Assembly (NCBI GenBank): GCA_947623815.1
Contig: CANQHO010000008.1
Span: 1 to 32,192, forward strand
Direction: 5' to 3'
DNA from: an uncultured Bacilli bacterium
Lineage (GTDB): Bacteria; Bacillota_I; Bacilli_A; RF39; UBA660
Length of the DNA stretch: 32,192 nt
In this document: piece by piece, positions 16,627 through 24,237 of the stretch
Layout: every line of letters starts with the position of its first letter
Position numbering within the stretch: position 1 is the first letter of the stretch
The notes under the pieces: generated by a model
Told to the model about the DNA's origin: nothing
The model's database searches: none
Seen by the model: the letters and a program-made list of their open reading frames with translations, nothing else
Position numbers and translations under genes: made by a program

Positions 16627-16657
16627 GACATATTTTGACTATGTCTAGTTTTATAAT
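16627..16657 (+). promoter_or_regulatory. Promoter region and possible operator of the rpn gene
   Basis: TATAAT at 16652-16657 is a consensus -10. Just upstream, GACATA (16627-16632) and TATGTC (16640-16645) form a perfect 6-bp inverted repeat with a 7-base centre, covering the spacer and -35 position. It could be a repressor site. The regulator is unknown. Confidence 0.4.
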
Positions 16658-16688
16658 AGCAACTTAACAATTTTGAAAGGAGGAAATT

Positions 16689-17606
16689 ATGAAAAAAAAC
16701 AAAAGAAAACACGAGCTAGTCCCGTTAACGAATGACTTCACCTTTAAGCAAATTTTTTTAAAAAATCCCATCTTTTTAAAAAAATTTATTAAAGATGTTT
16801 TACATTTAGATTTTGAAATAAATTCATTAGTTATTCAAAATTCAGAACTAATAAAACTTAATAAAAATGAGCGTAAAAAAGTTTTAGATATTTATGTTGT
16901 CATAAATGATACTTATAACTTATCTATAGAACTAAACAACTGCGATTACGCAAGAGTTAAAGTTCGAAACTTTTTATATCTAAATTCAATTTATAATTCC
17001 TTATATAAAAAAGGAGAAAAAATTGAAGATATAAATGCTCAAGCTGTTCAGTTAAATCTAAATGTTTTACCTAATAGCTTTGATAATCTAGATGGAAAAT
17101 GTTCTGTTTATGATCAAGTTAATAATACCATTATTATAGATAATTATAAAATAATCAATAAAAACCTTGCACATTTAGACGACATAATTTATAATAAGGA
17201 TAAAGAAAAAGAAATTGCTTGGTGTAGAGCAATTAAGGCTACAACTTATAAAGAATTAGATAAAAATTTAAGAATTGTTTTATCTAATAGAGAAAGAAAA
17301 CTATTTTTAAGGGAGGTCAAAAAAATGAATAGTGATAATTTTTTATATGAATATTGGAAAGATGAAAATGTCAATGAATTAGTTAGACGGTCTGAAATTA
17401 AAGATGCTAAAAAAGAAGGATTTGATAATGGTTTCACTGTTGGAGTTGATACAGGAAAAAATGATACAGCCAATGAATTTATCAAAAATATGTTAAAGAA
17501 AAATTTAGATTTATCTACCATATCTGAAATATCTGGTAAATCTAAAGAAGAAATAAAAAGTTTGAAAAAGCAATTCAAAAAACCTAAAAAACCCTTTATT
17601 ATTTAA
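16689..17606 (+). CDS. Rpn-family PD-(D/E)XK nuclease / transposase-like protein
   Basis: The 305-residue protein has the Rpn/PDDEXK_2 plan. The N-terminal LTNDFTFKQIFLKNP is followed by the core strand KKVLDIYVVI (Asp67) and LSIELNN (Glu81-Leu-Asn83), matching D-(x13)-E-x-N/Q/K. Asn replaces the usual Gln or Lys, so activity is uncertain. A helical C-terminal part ends SGKSKEEIKSLKKQF, a typical Rpn tail. Rpn proteins are DNA nucleases that promote recombination, and in E. coli act as toxic antiphage proteins. A strong AAAGGAGG precedes the ATG. Inside the gene, GGGAGG at 17311-17316 sits 8 bases before the in-frame ATG of codon 213, so a shorter product is expected. A terminator overlaps its end. 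A partial duplicate follows. Confidence 0.8.
   Translation: MKKNKRKHELVPLTNDFTFKQIFLKNPIFLKKFIKDVLHLDFEINSLVIQNSELIKLNKNERKKVLDIYVVINDTYNLSIELNNCDYARVKVRNFLYLNSIYNSLYKKGEKIEDINAQAVQLNLNVLPNSFDNLDGKCSVYDQVNNTIIIDNYKIINKNLAHLDDIIYNKDKEKEIAWCRAIKATTYKELDKNLRIVLSNRERKLFLREVKKMNSDNFLYEYWKDENVNELVRRSEIKDAKKEGFDNGFTVGVDTGKNDTANEFIKNMLKKNLDLSTISEISGKSKEEIKSLKKQFKKPKKPFII
17325..17606 (+). CDS. Predicted intragenic small protein of the rpn gene (RpnS-like)
   Basis: This is an in-frame internal start at codon 213 of the rpn gene (ATG at 17325-17327). The Shine-Dalgarno site AAGGGAGGT ends 7 bases earlier, as strong as the gene's own site, though coding for Leu-Arg-Glu-Val here. The product would be a 93-residue helical protein, the C-terminal part of Rpn. 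In E. coli, Rpn genes make just such internally started small proteins, which bind and inhibit the large toxin. I infer the same role. The strongest support is that the neighbouring duplicate encodes this same segment alone, with its ribosome site retained. Confidence 0.55.
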   Translation: MNSDNFLYEYWKDENVNELVRRSEIKDAKKEGFDNGFTVGVDTGKNDTANEFIKNMLKKNLDLSTISEISGKSKEEIKSLKKQFKKPKKPFII

Positions 17607-17619
17607 ATTAAAGGGTTTT
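17588..17619 (+). terminator. Terminator of the rpn gene
   Basis: AAAACCCTTTA (17588-17598) and TAAAGGGTTTT (17609-17619) form an 11-bp stem spanning the rpn stop codon. The T run after it is short. Confidence 0.65.
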
Positions 17620-17642
17620 AGTATATATACAATTTCTTGCTT

Positions 17643-17763
17643 ATTTAGACGACATAATTTATAATAAGGATAAAGAAAGAAAACTATTTTTAAGGGAGGT
17701 AAGAAAATTGAATAGTGATAATTTTTTATATGAATATTGGAAAGATGAAGATGTCAATGAATA
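17643..17763 (+). repeat. Partial duplicate of the rpn gene with an 87-bp in-frame deletion
   Basis: 17643-17678 repeats 17173-17208, and 17681 onward repeats 17298 onward. The offset changes from 470 to 383 bases, so 87 bases (29 codons) were lost, probably at the AAAGAAA runs at both edges. DNA identity is nearly complete up to about 17763 and then falls away inside the coding region. Confidence 0.85.
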
Positions 17764-17956
17764 TGTTAGAGAAGTGGAAATTGCAAAGGCTGAAGAAAAA
17801 GCCGAAAAAAAAGGATTTGATGATGGATTTGATAACGCATCTAATGAATATATCAAAAATATGTTGTTAAATGGGGCTGATCTAAAATTTATTTCTAAAG
17901 TGTCTGGCAAATCCACCAAAGAAATAAAAAGTTTAAAAAAACAAATGACAATTTAA
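17708..17956 (+). CDS. Stand-alone RpnS-like small protein (duplicate of the rpn C-terminus)
   Basis: This 82-residue protein starts at TTG (17708-17710), the exact counterpart of the intragenic ATG of the rpn gene, with the Shine-Dalgarno GGGAGG kept 9 bases upstream. It opens NSDNFLYEYWKDEDVNEYV like the intragenic product, then diverges: the middle is richer in Glu/Ala (AKAEEKAEKKGFDDGFDN) and the tail ends SGKSTKEIKSLKKQMTI. It is helical, with no nuclease core. A strong terminator follows. Either it is a dying fragment or it has become a separate antitoxin. The intact frame, the kept ribosome site and the terminator favour expression. The frame extends upstream to a stop at 17609-17611 but has no other good start. 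Confidence 0.55.
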   Translation: MNSDNFLYEYWKDEDVNEYVREVEIAKAEEKAEKKGFDDGFDNASNEYIKNMLLNGADLKFISKVSGKSTKEIKSLKKQMTI

Positions 17957-17985
17957 AAATTGGAAAATTAATTTCCAATTTTTTT
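17955..17985. terminator. Strong bidirectional terminator
   Basis: A 12-bp perfect stem, AAAAATTGGAAA (17955-17966) with TTTCCAATTTTT (17972-17983), followed by T. It lies between the rpn duplicate (+) and the leftward membrane-protein gene (-). Confidence 0.85.
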
Positions 17986-18031
17986 ATACAATTATTATTT
18001 TTATAACAACTTAACAAAACCTTTAAATCAA

Positions 18032-18295
18032 TCAATTAGCAGTTATTTCTTTTTTATCTACTTTTCCCCAGAAACCTTTAAAATCCCAACGATTTTCTGT
18101 TGAATCTTGATAATGGTATACTTTACATCCTAAACTATCATATTCAATAGCTTTACCATCACCATAAACATATTCCTTTTGACTAACTACTACAATTGGT
18201 TTTTTTTCAAAATAAGCTAAATATCTATTCGCAATTATTACTCCTAACCAAGCAATTATTAAAAGTTCTATTGTTACTACTATTCCTTTTTGCAC
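18032..18295 (-). CDS. Small membrane protein of unknown function
   Basis: An 87-residue protein that I do not recognise. It has one transmembrane helix near the N-terminus (IVVTIELLIIAWLGVIIANR) and a polar tail with KEYVYGDGKAIEYDSLGCKV, which looks like a folded beta-rich domain. The start is GTG (18293-18295), with AGGAG 6 bases upstream. It follows the glycerophosphodiesterase gene by 40 bases on the same strand and is probably the last gene of that run. The orderly tail and clear ribosome site make it likely to be real. Confidence 0.65.
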   Translation of the reverse strand: MQKGIVVTIELLIIAWLGVIIANRYLAYFEKKPIVVVSQKEYVYGDGKAIEYDSLGCKVYHYQDSTENRWDFKGFWGKVDKKEITAN

Positions 18296-18335
18296 AACAC
18301 TCTCCTACTTTCTATAAATCAATTCTATCATACTT

Positions 18336-18929
18336 TTATTCAGTTGTAAACTTAAAAAGATACGGTTTGTCAGTTATTATGTTAACCTTTTGTATATCTT
18401 TTATAACACTATTTACAGTCCAAAGAAATACTTCTTTATCAGTTGAATAACTGTTTTTATAATAAATTGATAAAAAATCTAAAATATTTTCCTTTTTATC
18501 ATCATTAAAAAAACCCATTTTAATTAAACCTATTTTATAACTTGGATACTTATCTTTCCATTCCTTTAAAATATGATAATGAAAAGAATGGATATAAATA
18601 TTTAAATTTGGAAAATTTTTAAGTATTTTATAAAGGACAGGTATAATACTTATATCATAATCCTTTATTTCTATTATGATTATTTTTTTACTTTTAATAC
18701 CATTTAAAACATTTTTTAATAAATCCAGATGTAAATCTTTATAGTTAGTTAAACAAATAATCCGATCTTTATATAGTGGACTATGCGATAAAACAATTTT
18801 TTTATCTTTAGTCATTCTAATATCAAACTCAACACCTGATACATAATCATTTTTTAAAGTACTAATAATAGCTTTTTTAGTATTTTCCTTAAAACCATGT
18901 TTATCATTACCTCGATGGGATATAATCAT
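18336..18929 (-). CDS. Glycerophosphodiester phosphodiesterase (GDPD family)
   Basis: The 197-residue protein carries the GDPD TIM-barrel signature: IISHRGN at the start (catalytic His and Arg), the ENT box in FKENTKKAI, and GVEFDIRMTKDKKIVLSHSP with the metal-binding glutamate and aspartate and the second catalytic histidine. It hydrolyses glycerophosphodiesters to glycerol-3-phosphate and an alcohol, supplying phospholipid precursors. It is shorter than the usual about 240 residues, and the last barrel strands look compact. There is no signal peptide, so it is cytoplasmic. The start is the ATG at 18927-18929, directly after AGGTGAT. A TTG further upstream overlaps that site and is unlikely. 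It follows hemW by 29 bases. Confidence 0.85.
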   Translation of the reverse strand: MIISHRGNDKHGFKENTKKAIISTLKNDYVSGVEFDIRMTKDKKIVLSHSPLYKDRIICLTNYKDLHLDLLKNVLNGIKSKKIIIIEIKDYDISIIPVLYKILKNFPNLNIYIHSFHYHILKEWKDKYPSYKIGLIKMGFFNDDKKENILDFLSIYYKNSYSTDKEVFLWTVNSVIKDIQKVNIITDKPYLFKFTTE

Positions 18930-18958
18930 TCTATCACCTATCAAAGTTAATGACTTAT

Positions 18959-20041
18959 TTATACAAAATATACTAAAATCTCATTAGCTAAATAAGAATA
19001 TTCATAAGGTATATAAATAAAACCATTTTTTTTAAGCAATTTTTTTTCTTTTAATAAACTTTCAATAAAAAATACTTCTTCAATAGTTTGACCATATTTT
19101 TTATAAAAAACTTTTTCATTTACCCCAATTTGTTTTCTAAGACCTAAAATCATCTCATAAATCATTTCATCTTTTTTAGTTAATATTTCTTTTTCCAAAC
19201 AATAATTACCTTTTAAATACTCATCTATTTTTTTAGTATTAGTATACCTTATATTTTTAATATAACCACTAGCCCCTAAACCAAAACCATAATAATTTTC
19301 ATTATTCCAATATACTAAATTATGTTTAGAAAAATATCCTTCTTTACCATAATTTGATGTTTCATAATGAATATAATTATTTTCTTTTAAAACTTTGTTT
19401 ATTAAATCATACATTTTTTTATCTAATTCTTCATCAATTTTAATACCTTGATTATAAAATAAAGTATGTGGTTCAATCATTAAAGAATAACAAGAAATAT
19501 GCGGTATATTTAAACTTAAAATTTGATTTAAATCATCTTGTAAATCTTTCAAAGTTGCACTAGGAAGAGAATACATTAAATCAACTGATATATTGGAAAA
19601 ATATTTTTTAGCCAAGTTAATTTTTTCAATATAGTCGATATTAAAACACCTATTTAATTTTTTTAAAATATCTTTATTGAAAGTTTGAACTCCAATACTT
19701 AATCTATTAACTTGATACTTTTTTAAAACCTTTAATAAATTTTCATCAATATCTTGAACATTACACTCTATCGTAAATTCAAAATCTTTTTGAAACTTAA
19801 AATTTTTAGTTATTTCTAATAATTTAATTAAATTTTTTTTATCTAAACAAGTGGGAGTTCCCCCACCTATATATAAAGTTTTTAACTTTTCATTTTGGTA
19901 ATACTTTTTTATTTCCTTATTTAAAGAATCTAAATAAGGACTTATCCATTTATCAATAGTGTACATTTTAGGAAAATCACAATAACTGCATATTTTTTTA
20001 CAAAAAGGAATATGAATATAGACACTTTCTATTTTAGTCAT
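18959..20041 (-). CDS. hemW: Radical SAM haem chaperone HemW
   Basis: The 360-residue protein has the radical-SAM cluster motif CKKICSYC (Cys14, Cys18, Cys21, C-x3-C-x2-C) after IHIPF, then LYIGGGTPT and LSIGVQTFN. The following YGFGLGASGY and the C-terminal HemW domain separate it from oxygen-independent coproporphyrinogen oxidase HemN. HemW binds haem and is thought to hand it to apo-proteins. There is no Shine-Dalgarno site before the ATG, and the sequence directly upstream is the U tract of an intrinsic terminator. Expression may therefore depend on read-through, or the protein may be made at a low level. It lies between secG and the GDPD gene. Confidence 0.88.
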   Translation of the reverse strand: MTKIESVYIHIPFCKKICSYCDFPKMYTIDKWISPYLDSLNKEIKKYYQNEKLKTLYIGGGTPTCLDKKNLIKLLEITKNFKFQKDFEFTIECNVQDIDENLLKVLKKYQVNRLSIGVQTFNKDILKKLNRCFNIDYIEKINLAKKYFSNISVDLMYSLPSATLKDLQDDLNQILSLNIPHISCYSLMIEPHTLFYNQGIKIDEELDKKMYDLINKVLKENNYIHYETSNYGKEGYFSKHNLVYWNNENYYGFGLGASGYIKNIRYTNTKKIDEYLKGNYCLEKEILTKKDEMIYEMILGLRKQIGVNEKVFYKKYGQTIEEVFFIESLLKEKKLLKKNGFIYIPYEYSYLANEILVYFV

Positions 20042-20051
20042 ATATTTAAAA

Positions 20052-20069
20052 AAGAATCTTACGATTCTT
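20052..20069 (-). terminator. Terminator between secG and hemW
   Basis: AAGAATC and GATTCTT (7 bp) pair with a GTAA loop on the minus strand, followed by six T, ending 5 bases before the hemW ATG. The secG stop codon lies in the stem. Confidence 0.65.
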
Positions 20070-20274
20070 AAGCTATAATAGATAGAACAAAGAAGGCAAT
20101 TCCTAAAACTATAGTTACTCTAGTAATAAGTAATTCAGCTCCTCTTTCTTTTCTATTTTTAAATAAATCATTATTATTACTTCCAGTTATAAAACCGGCT
20201 TCTTCTGCTTTTCCTGATTGTAATAATACAATTAAAATTAAAAGTACTGATACAATTATTAAAAGTATTTCCAT
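20068..20274 (-). CDS. secG: Preprotein translocase subunit SecG
   Basis: The 68-residue protein has two transmembrane helices: residues 2-19 (EILLIIVSVLLILIVLLQSG) and the C-terminal ITRVTIVLGIAFFVLSIIA. Between them lies the conserved loop AEEAGFITGSNNNDLFKNR, of which LQSGK...G is the family motif. SecG sits in the SecYEG channel and aids protein export. The length is normal. GAGGCG lies in front of the ATG. It has its own promoter of the TG-T-TAAAAT type at about 20300 and a terminator directly after it. Confidence 0.9.
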   Translation of the reverse strand: MEILLIIVSVLLILIVLLQSGKAEEAGFITGSNNNDLFKNRKERGAELLITRVTIVLGIAFFVLSIIA

Positions 20275-20294
20275 AAAATCGCCTCACTTCGTTA

Positions 20295-20303
20295 ATTTTA
20301 ACA
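20295..20303 (-). promoter_or_regulatory. Extended -10 promoter of secG
   Basis: On the minus strand TG-T-TAAAAT inside TATGTGTTAAAATTAA, the same 16-base string found before fmt. Confidence 0.45.
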
Positions 20304-20334
20304 CATAATTCTATGAAAAACAAGGATTTTTGTT

Positions 20335-20976
20335 TTAGTCTATCGCAAAATCACTTATTTGTCCATATTTACTATATGTCATTACTATTTTATAATTGTT
20401 TATTTTTTTATCTTTTTTATGCATTATTTGGGTTATATCTAAAACTATTTCTTTTACTGTACTTTTATTTTTTAAAATAGATAAATAAACACTTTCATCT
20501 TTTAAAGATGTATCGATAATTTTTAAATTACTTCCTTTAATTTGATAAGTATCTTTCGTTTGATTATTTTCATAAGTAATAGTCTTTTTATCTAAGGCAT
20601 CATCTAATAAAAGAGCAATATTATCGGGTCTTAAAGCAACAAAATCAATCCCTTTTAACAAATCTATTTTTTGACTGTCTACAATGATATAGGTTTCCAT
20701 CGGATTTAATAATTCCACTAATTCTTTATTTTTATATCTATTACCAGTTAAATTGTATACTTTATCATTGATAGTTATTTGGTAATTACATTCATAATTG
20801 TCCATATTATCAATACTGTATGTTTTATTATACACTACGGGCTTTTTTAAACTGTTCATAATAAATAAAGCCAAAAAACAAAGAAAAAAGAATAAAAACC
20901 ACAAACCTAAAACAAGTAAAGCATGATATTTAGGTTTTCCCCATAATTCAACTAATTTTTTAAAAAAATCTTTCAT
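20335..20976 (-). CDS. Membrane-anchored protein of unknown function
   Basis: A 213-residue protein that I do not recognise. A cytoplasmic N-terminal patch is followed by a transmembrane helix at about 19-41 (VLGLWFLFFFLCFLALFIMN). The rest is a predicted beta-rich extracytoplasmic domain (ECNYQITINDKVYNLTGNRY, and KTITYENNQ later). It starts 7 bases after fmt, so the two are probably co-transcribed. Nothing in it indicates a catalytic role. The N-in, C-out topology and the strand-rich domain suggest a surface or envelope protein. Confidence 0.65.
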   Translation of the reverse strand: MKDFFKKLVELWGKPKYHALLVLGLWFLFFFLCFLALFIMNSLKKPVVYNKTYSIDNMDNYECNYQITINDKVYNLTGNRYKNKELVELLNPMETYIIVDSQKIDLLKGIDFVALRPDNIALLLDDALDKKTITYENNQTKDTYQIKGSNLKIIDTSLKDESVYLSILKNKSTVKEIVLDITQIMHKKDKKINNYKIVMTYSKYGQISDFAID

Positions 20977-20983
20977 AAATCAC

Positions 20984-21961
20984 CTACTCAAAAAATGAAT
21001 GAAGTAATTGTTCTTTATCTTGAAAGCCATGGTAATAATCGATTGCCTGCATTTTAGGTTTACCTTCTGGTTGTAAAGAAGTTATAATTATCTCCCCATT
21101 TTGACACTTGACACCGATGCCATCATGGTGAATTTTAGTTATTTGGCCATTTAATTTACCATTGTAAGATTCATAACTAACGCGACTACCCCATATTTTC
21201 ATTCTTTTACCTTTAAATAAAGCATAGGCCCCTGGCCAACTATTCAGTCCTCTAATTTGATTATAAATAGTTTGACAACTTTTAGTAAAGTCTATTTTTT
21301 CATCATCGGGAGTTATATTAAAAGCATAAGTCGCTTCATTACTATCTTGTTCAATTCTCGGGGCTGTTTTATCGACTATTGAAGGGATGGTTTCTACTAA
21401 AAGTTCACTACCTAATTTACTTAATTTATCATGTAAAGTACTAGCAGTATCATCATTTTCTATTATTATTTCTTCTTGGGTAATAATGTCTCCTTCATCT
21501 AAACGGGGATTCATATGCATAATAGTAATTCCCGTTTTAGTATTTCCATTTAATATGGCCCGATGAATAGGTGCTCCTCCTCTTAATTTGGGTAATAAAG
21601 ATGCATGAACATTGATACAACCATATTCCGGATAAACTAAAAGTTCTCTAGGCACTAATTGGCCATAAGCACAGGTTACAATCATGGTTGGTTTTAAGGT
21701 TATAACATCCATATATTGTTCTTTTAAGTTTTCGGGTTGTAAAACTAAAACCGTATGATCTTGGGCCCATTTTTTTACTGGCGATTCGGCTATTTTACCA
21801 TTTCGTCCTACTTTTTTATCCGGTTGCGTTACTACAGCTCTAACTGGATATTTTTCATTTAAAGCATCTACTATTGGAACCGCAAAATCAGGGGTTCCCA
21901 TAAAAACAATTGATAAAGGGCTTTGTACTTCAACATCTTCTATTTTTATATTTTCATCCAT
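20984..21961 (-). CDS. fmt: Methionyl-tRNA formyltransferase
   Basis: The 325-residue enzyme formylates initiator Met-tRNA. Its catalytic core is NVHASLLPKLRGGAPIHRAI (Asn117, His119) with LDEGD (Asp155), and the N10-formyl-tetrahydrofolate loop is in IVFMGTPDFAVPIV. A C-terminal OB-fold domain follows at about 220-325. The start is clear because AGGTGAT lies 5 bases upstream, so the first about 15 residues (MDENIKIEDVEVQSP) form a short N-terminal extension, unusual for Fmt, which normally begins at the IVFMGTP strand. It follows priA by 44 bases; priA-fmt is a known order in Bacillota. A separate promoter box also precedes it. Confidence 0.95.
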   Translation of the reverse strand: MDENIKIEDVEVQSPLSIVFMGTPDFAVPIVDALNEKYPVRAVVTQPDKKVGRNGKIAESPVKKWAQDHTVLVLQPENLKEQYMDVITLKPTMIVTCAYGQLVPRELLVYPEYGCINVHASLLPKLRGGAPIHRAILNGNTKTGITIMHMNPRLDEGDIITQEEIIIENDDTASTLHDKLSKLGSELLVETIPSIVDKTAPRIEQDSNEATYAFNITPDDEKIDFTKSCQTIYNQIRGLNSWPGAYALFKGKRMKIWGSRVSYESYNGKLNGQITKIHHDGIGVKCQNGEIIITSLQPEGKPKMQAIDYYHGFQDKEQLLHSFFE

Positions 21962-21979
21962 TATATATCACCTACTTTA

Positions 21980-21988
21980 ATTTTAACA
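21980..21988 (-). promoter_or_regulatory. Extended -10 promoter of fmt
   Basis: On the minus strand TG-T-TAAAAT, in the same context as the secG promoter, 18 bases before the fmt ATG. Confidence 0.4.
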
Positions 21989-22005
21989 CATATTATTATT
22001 TTTTA

Positions 22006-24162
22006 CTATGGATTAAAGTCAATATCTAAATTGATATTTTTGTTTTGAAATTGATTTTTGACAAATTTTAAATGTTGATACAAATTTTTAGTTTGTTTAT
22101 ACTTTAACAATATTTGGTAATAATATACATTGTTTATTTTACCTAATAAAGAAATACTAGGTCCTAAAACGGTTAAATCTTTTAGGTTTTGATTTTTTAA
22201 ATAAACAACTACTTTTTCGGCTTCTTTATAAACATCATCTTCATTTTTACCACTAAATTTGAGTAAACACAAATTATAATACGGACTATATTTAAGTTGT
22301 TTTCTTAGTTTCATTTCTTGATTGTAAAAAGATTTATAGTCATGATTAGCGGCACATAACATACTAAAATGGTCAATAGAAAATCCTTGGATAATTACTT
22401 CACCTTTTTTAGTACTTCGTCCAGCCCGTCCCGCTACTTGGGACAATAATTGATAAGTTCTTTCACTGCTTCTAAAGTCGGGTATATTTAATATAGCATC
22501 ACCATTTAAAACCCCCACTAAAGTTACATTAGGAAAATCGAGACCTTTCGCAATCATTTGAGTACCTAATAAAATGGAATAATTTTGATTTTTAAATTCT
22601 TCAATCATTTTAAAATGACTATTTTTCCGTTTAGTTGTATCGGCATCCATTCTTAGAACCGGTACTTTAAATAAATCGGTTAGATATTGCTCTAATTTTT
22701 CAGTTCCCATTCCTTTAAAATCAATATTAGTACTTTGACATTTAGGACATTTAAATAAAGGACTAGTTATACTCCCACAGTAATGACAAATATAACTGTT
22801 ATTTTTTTTATGGTATGTATATGGTATATCACACGCTGGACATTTATGAACATAACCACAGTTTTTACAAATAGTTACAGTTGTATATCCTCTTCTATTT
22901 AAAAGTAACATAATTTGTTCTTTTTTTTCAATCCGATCGTTTATTTTATCAATTAGTTTTTTGGATAAAATGTTGTAACCTTTTTTATATTCATCTTTCA
23001 TATCAACTAATAGCACTTTAGGTAAACTTTTAGATATTCTATTTTTCATTTCTATTAGTTTATATATTCCTAATTTAGCCCGAGTATAACTTTCTAAGGA
23101 AGGCGTAGCGCTTCCTAAAACAACGGGACATTTATGGTATTTTCCCCGGAAATTAGCAATATCAATCGTATAATATTTAGGATTGTTTTCTTGTTTATAT
23201 GTATTAGAATGTTCTTCGTCAATAATTATTATCCCAATGGAATCTAAAGGCGCAAATATAGCACTTCTAGCCCCAATTACAATCGAGGCTTCTTTTCTTT
23301 TTATTCGCCGCCATTCATCATATTTTTCCCCATTACTTAAACCACTATGTAATACAGCAATGGTATCTTTAAAACGACTGGTGAATTGGGAAACAAATTG
23401 GGGAGTAAGACTTATTTCCGGTACTAAAACTAAGGCTTGTTTTTTTTGTTTTAACACTTCTTCAATTAAGGATAAATATACTTCGGTTTTTCCACTTCCG
23501 GTTACCCCATGAAGTAAAAAAGGTTGAAATTTATTTAATGATTTAGATATTGTATCATAAGCATTTTGTTGTTCTTCTGTTAATTTTTTAGGAACATATT
23601 CTTTTATTTCATTATATTGTACCCGATATATTTCTTGTTCTTTAATCGTTATTATTTTATTTTTTAAAAGGGTCTCAGTTGCGGATTTACTTATTTTGTT
23701 GGCTTCACTACGTAACATAGGATTGGATAATTGTTCTATTATTTTTACTTGGGCTTTACTTTTACAGTTTTTTAAAGCTTCTTCATAAGATACATTTAAA
23801 TAAATATATTTTTCGATTTTTTTATTGATGTTATTATTTTTGTTGGCTTTTAAAGCTGATGGAACCATGGTTTGGTAACAATGGATTAAGTTACACATGG
23901 TTTTATTTTGAATATAAATTCCTAGTTTTAAAAGTTCGTCATTAAATATTACGTCATCATCGATTAGTTTTTCTATATCTTTGATGGTATATTTTTCTTG
24001 AATTTCTTTGGTTATTTTTAATACAAATCCTTCTAGTTTTTGTTTACCAAATGGCACCAAAACTCTCGATCCCACTTTTACGTTTAAATTGTTTGGTATA
24101 TGGTATGTAAATGTTTGATTTATTTGTTTGGCTTTTAATTCCACTAATACTTGTGCATACAT
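22006..24162 (-). CDS. priA: Primosomal replication helicase PriA
   Basis: The 718-residue protein restarts stalled replication forks. It has the N-terminal 3'-end-binding domain (VLVELKAKQINQTFTYHIP), a Walker A GVTGSGKT (219-226), the DEEH box (315-318), and SATPSLES. Eight zinc-site cysteines lie at 432, 435, 441, 444, 459, 462, 472 and 475, all present. Then come GTQMIAKGLDFPNVTLVG and QVAGRAGRS in the second helicase domain. It is shorter than B. subtilis PriA (about 805) but complete. The start has AGGTGGTGG upstream. A perfect extended -10 promoter lies 20 bases before it, and fmt is downstream. Confidence 0.96.
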   Translation of the reverse strand: MYAQVLVELKAKQINQTFTYHIPNNLNVKVGSRVLVPFGKQKLEGFVLKITKEIQEKYTIKDIEKLIDDDVIFNDELLKLGIYIQNKTMCNLIHCYQTMVPSALKANKNNNINKKIEKYIYLNVSYEEALKNCKSKAQVKIIEQLSNPMLRSEANKISKSATETLLKNKIITIKEQEIYRVQYNEIKEYVPKKLTEEQQNAYDTISKSLNKFQPFLLHGVTGSGKTEVYLSLIEEVLKQKKQALVLVPEISLTPQFVSQFTSRFKDTIAVLHSGLSNGEKYDEWRRIKRKEASIVIGARSAIFAPLDSIGIIIIDEEHSNTYKQENNPKYYTIDIANFRGKYHKCPVVLGSATPSLESYTRAKLGIYKLIEMKNRISKSLPKVLLVDMKDEYKKGYNILSKKLIDKINDRIEKKEQIMLLLNRRGYTTVTICKNCGYVHKCPACDIPYTYHKKNNSYICHYCGSITSPLFKCPKCQSTNIDFKGMGTEKLEQYLTDLFKVPVLRMDADTTKRKNSHFKMIEEFKNQNYSILLGTQMIAKGLDFPNVTLVGVLNGDAILNIPDFRSSERTYQLLSQVAGRAGRSTKKGEVIIQGFSIDHFSMLCAANHDYKSFYNQEMKLRKQLKYSPYYNLCLLKFSGKNEDDVYKEAEKVVVYLKNQNLKDLTVLGPSISLLGKINNVYYYQILLKYKQTKNLYQHLKFVKNQFQNKNINLDIDFNP

Positions 24163-24181
24163 TTTACCACCACCTTTTTTT

Positions 24182-24190
24182 ATTATATCA
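24182..24190 (-). promoter_or_regulatory. Extended -10 promoter of priA
   Basis: TG-A-TATAAT on the minus strand, in the context TATGATATAAT. Confidence 0.6.
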
Positions 24191-24216
24191 TACTATTTTA
24201 AATATTTAGCCAAAGA

Positions 24217-24237
24217 AAAAAAGGTTTAAAACCTTTT
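24217..24237 (-). terminator. Terminator of the zinc-ribbon protein gene
   Basis: AAAAGGTT and AACCTTTT pair around a tiny AT loop, with T-rich sequence following on the minus strand. The stop codon lies at the edge. Confidence 0.5.

Noticed and set aside
16661-18017. Short repeat AACTTAACAA at 16661 and 18008, flanking the rpn pair
   Set aside because: Ten AT-rich bases recurring in this genome can be chance; no further similarity extends around the second copy.
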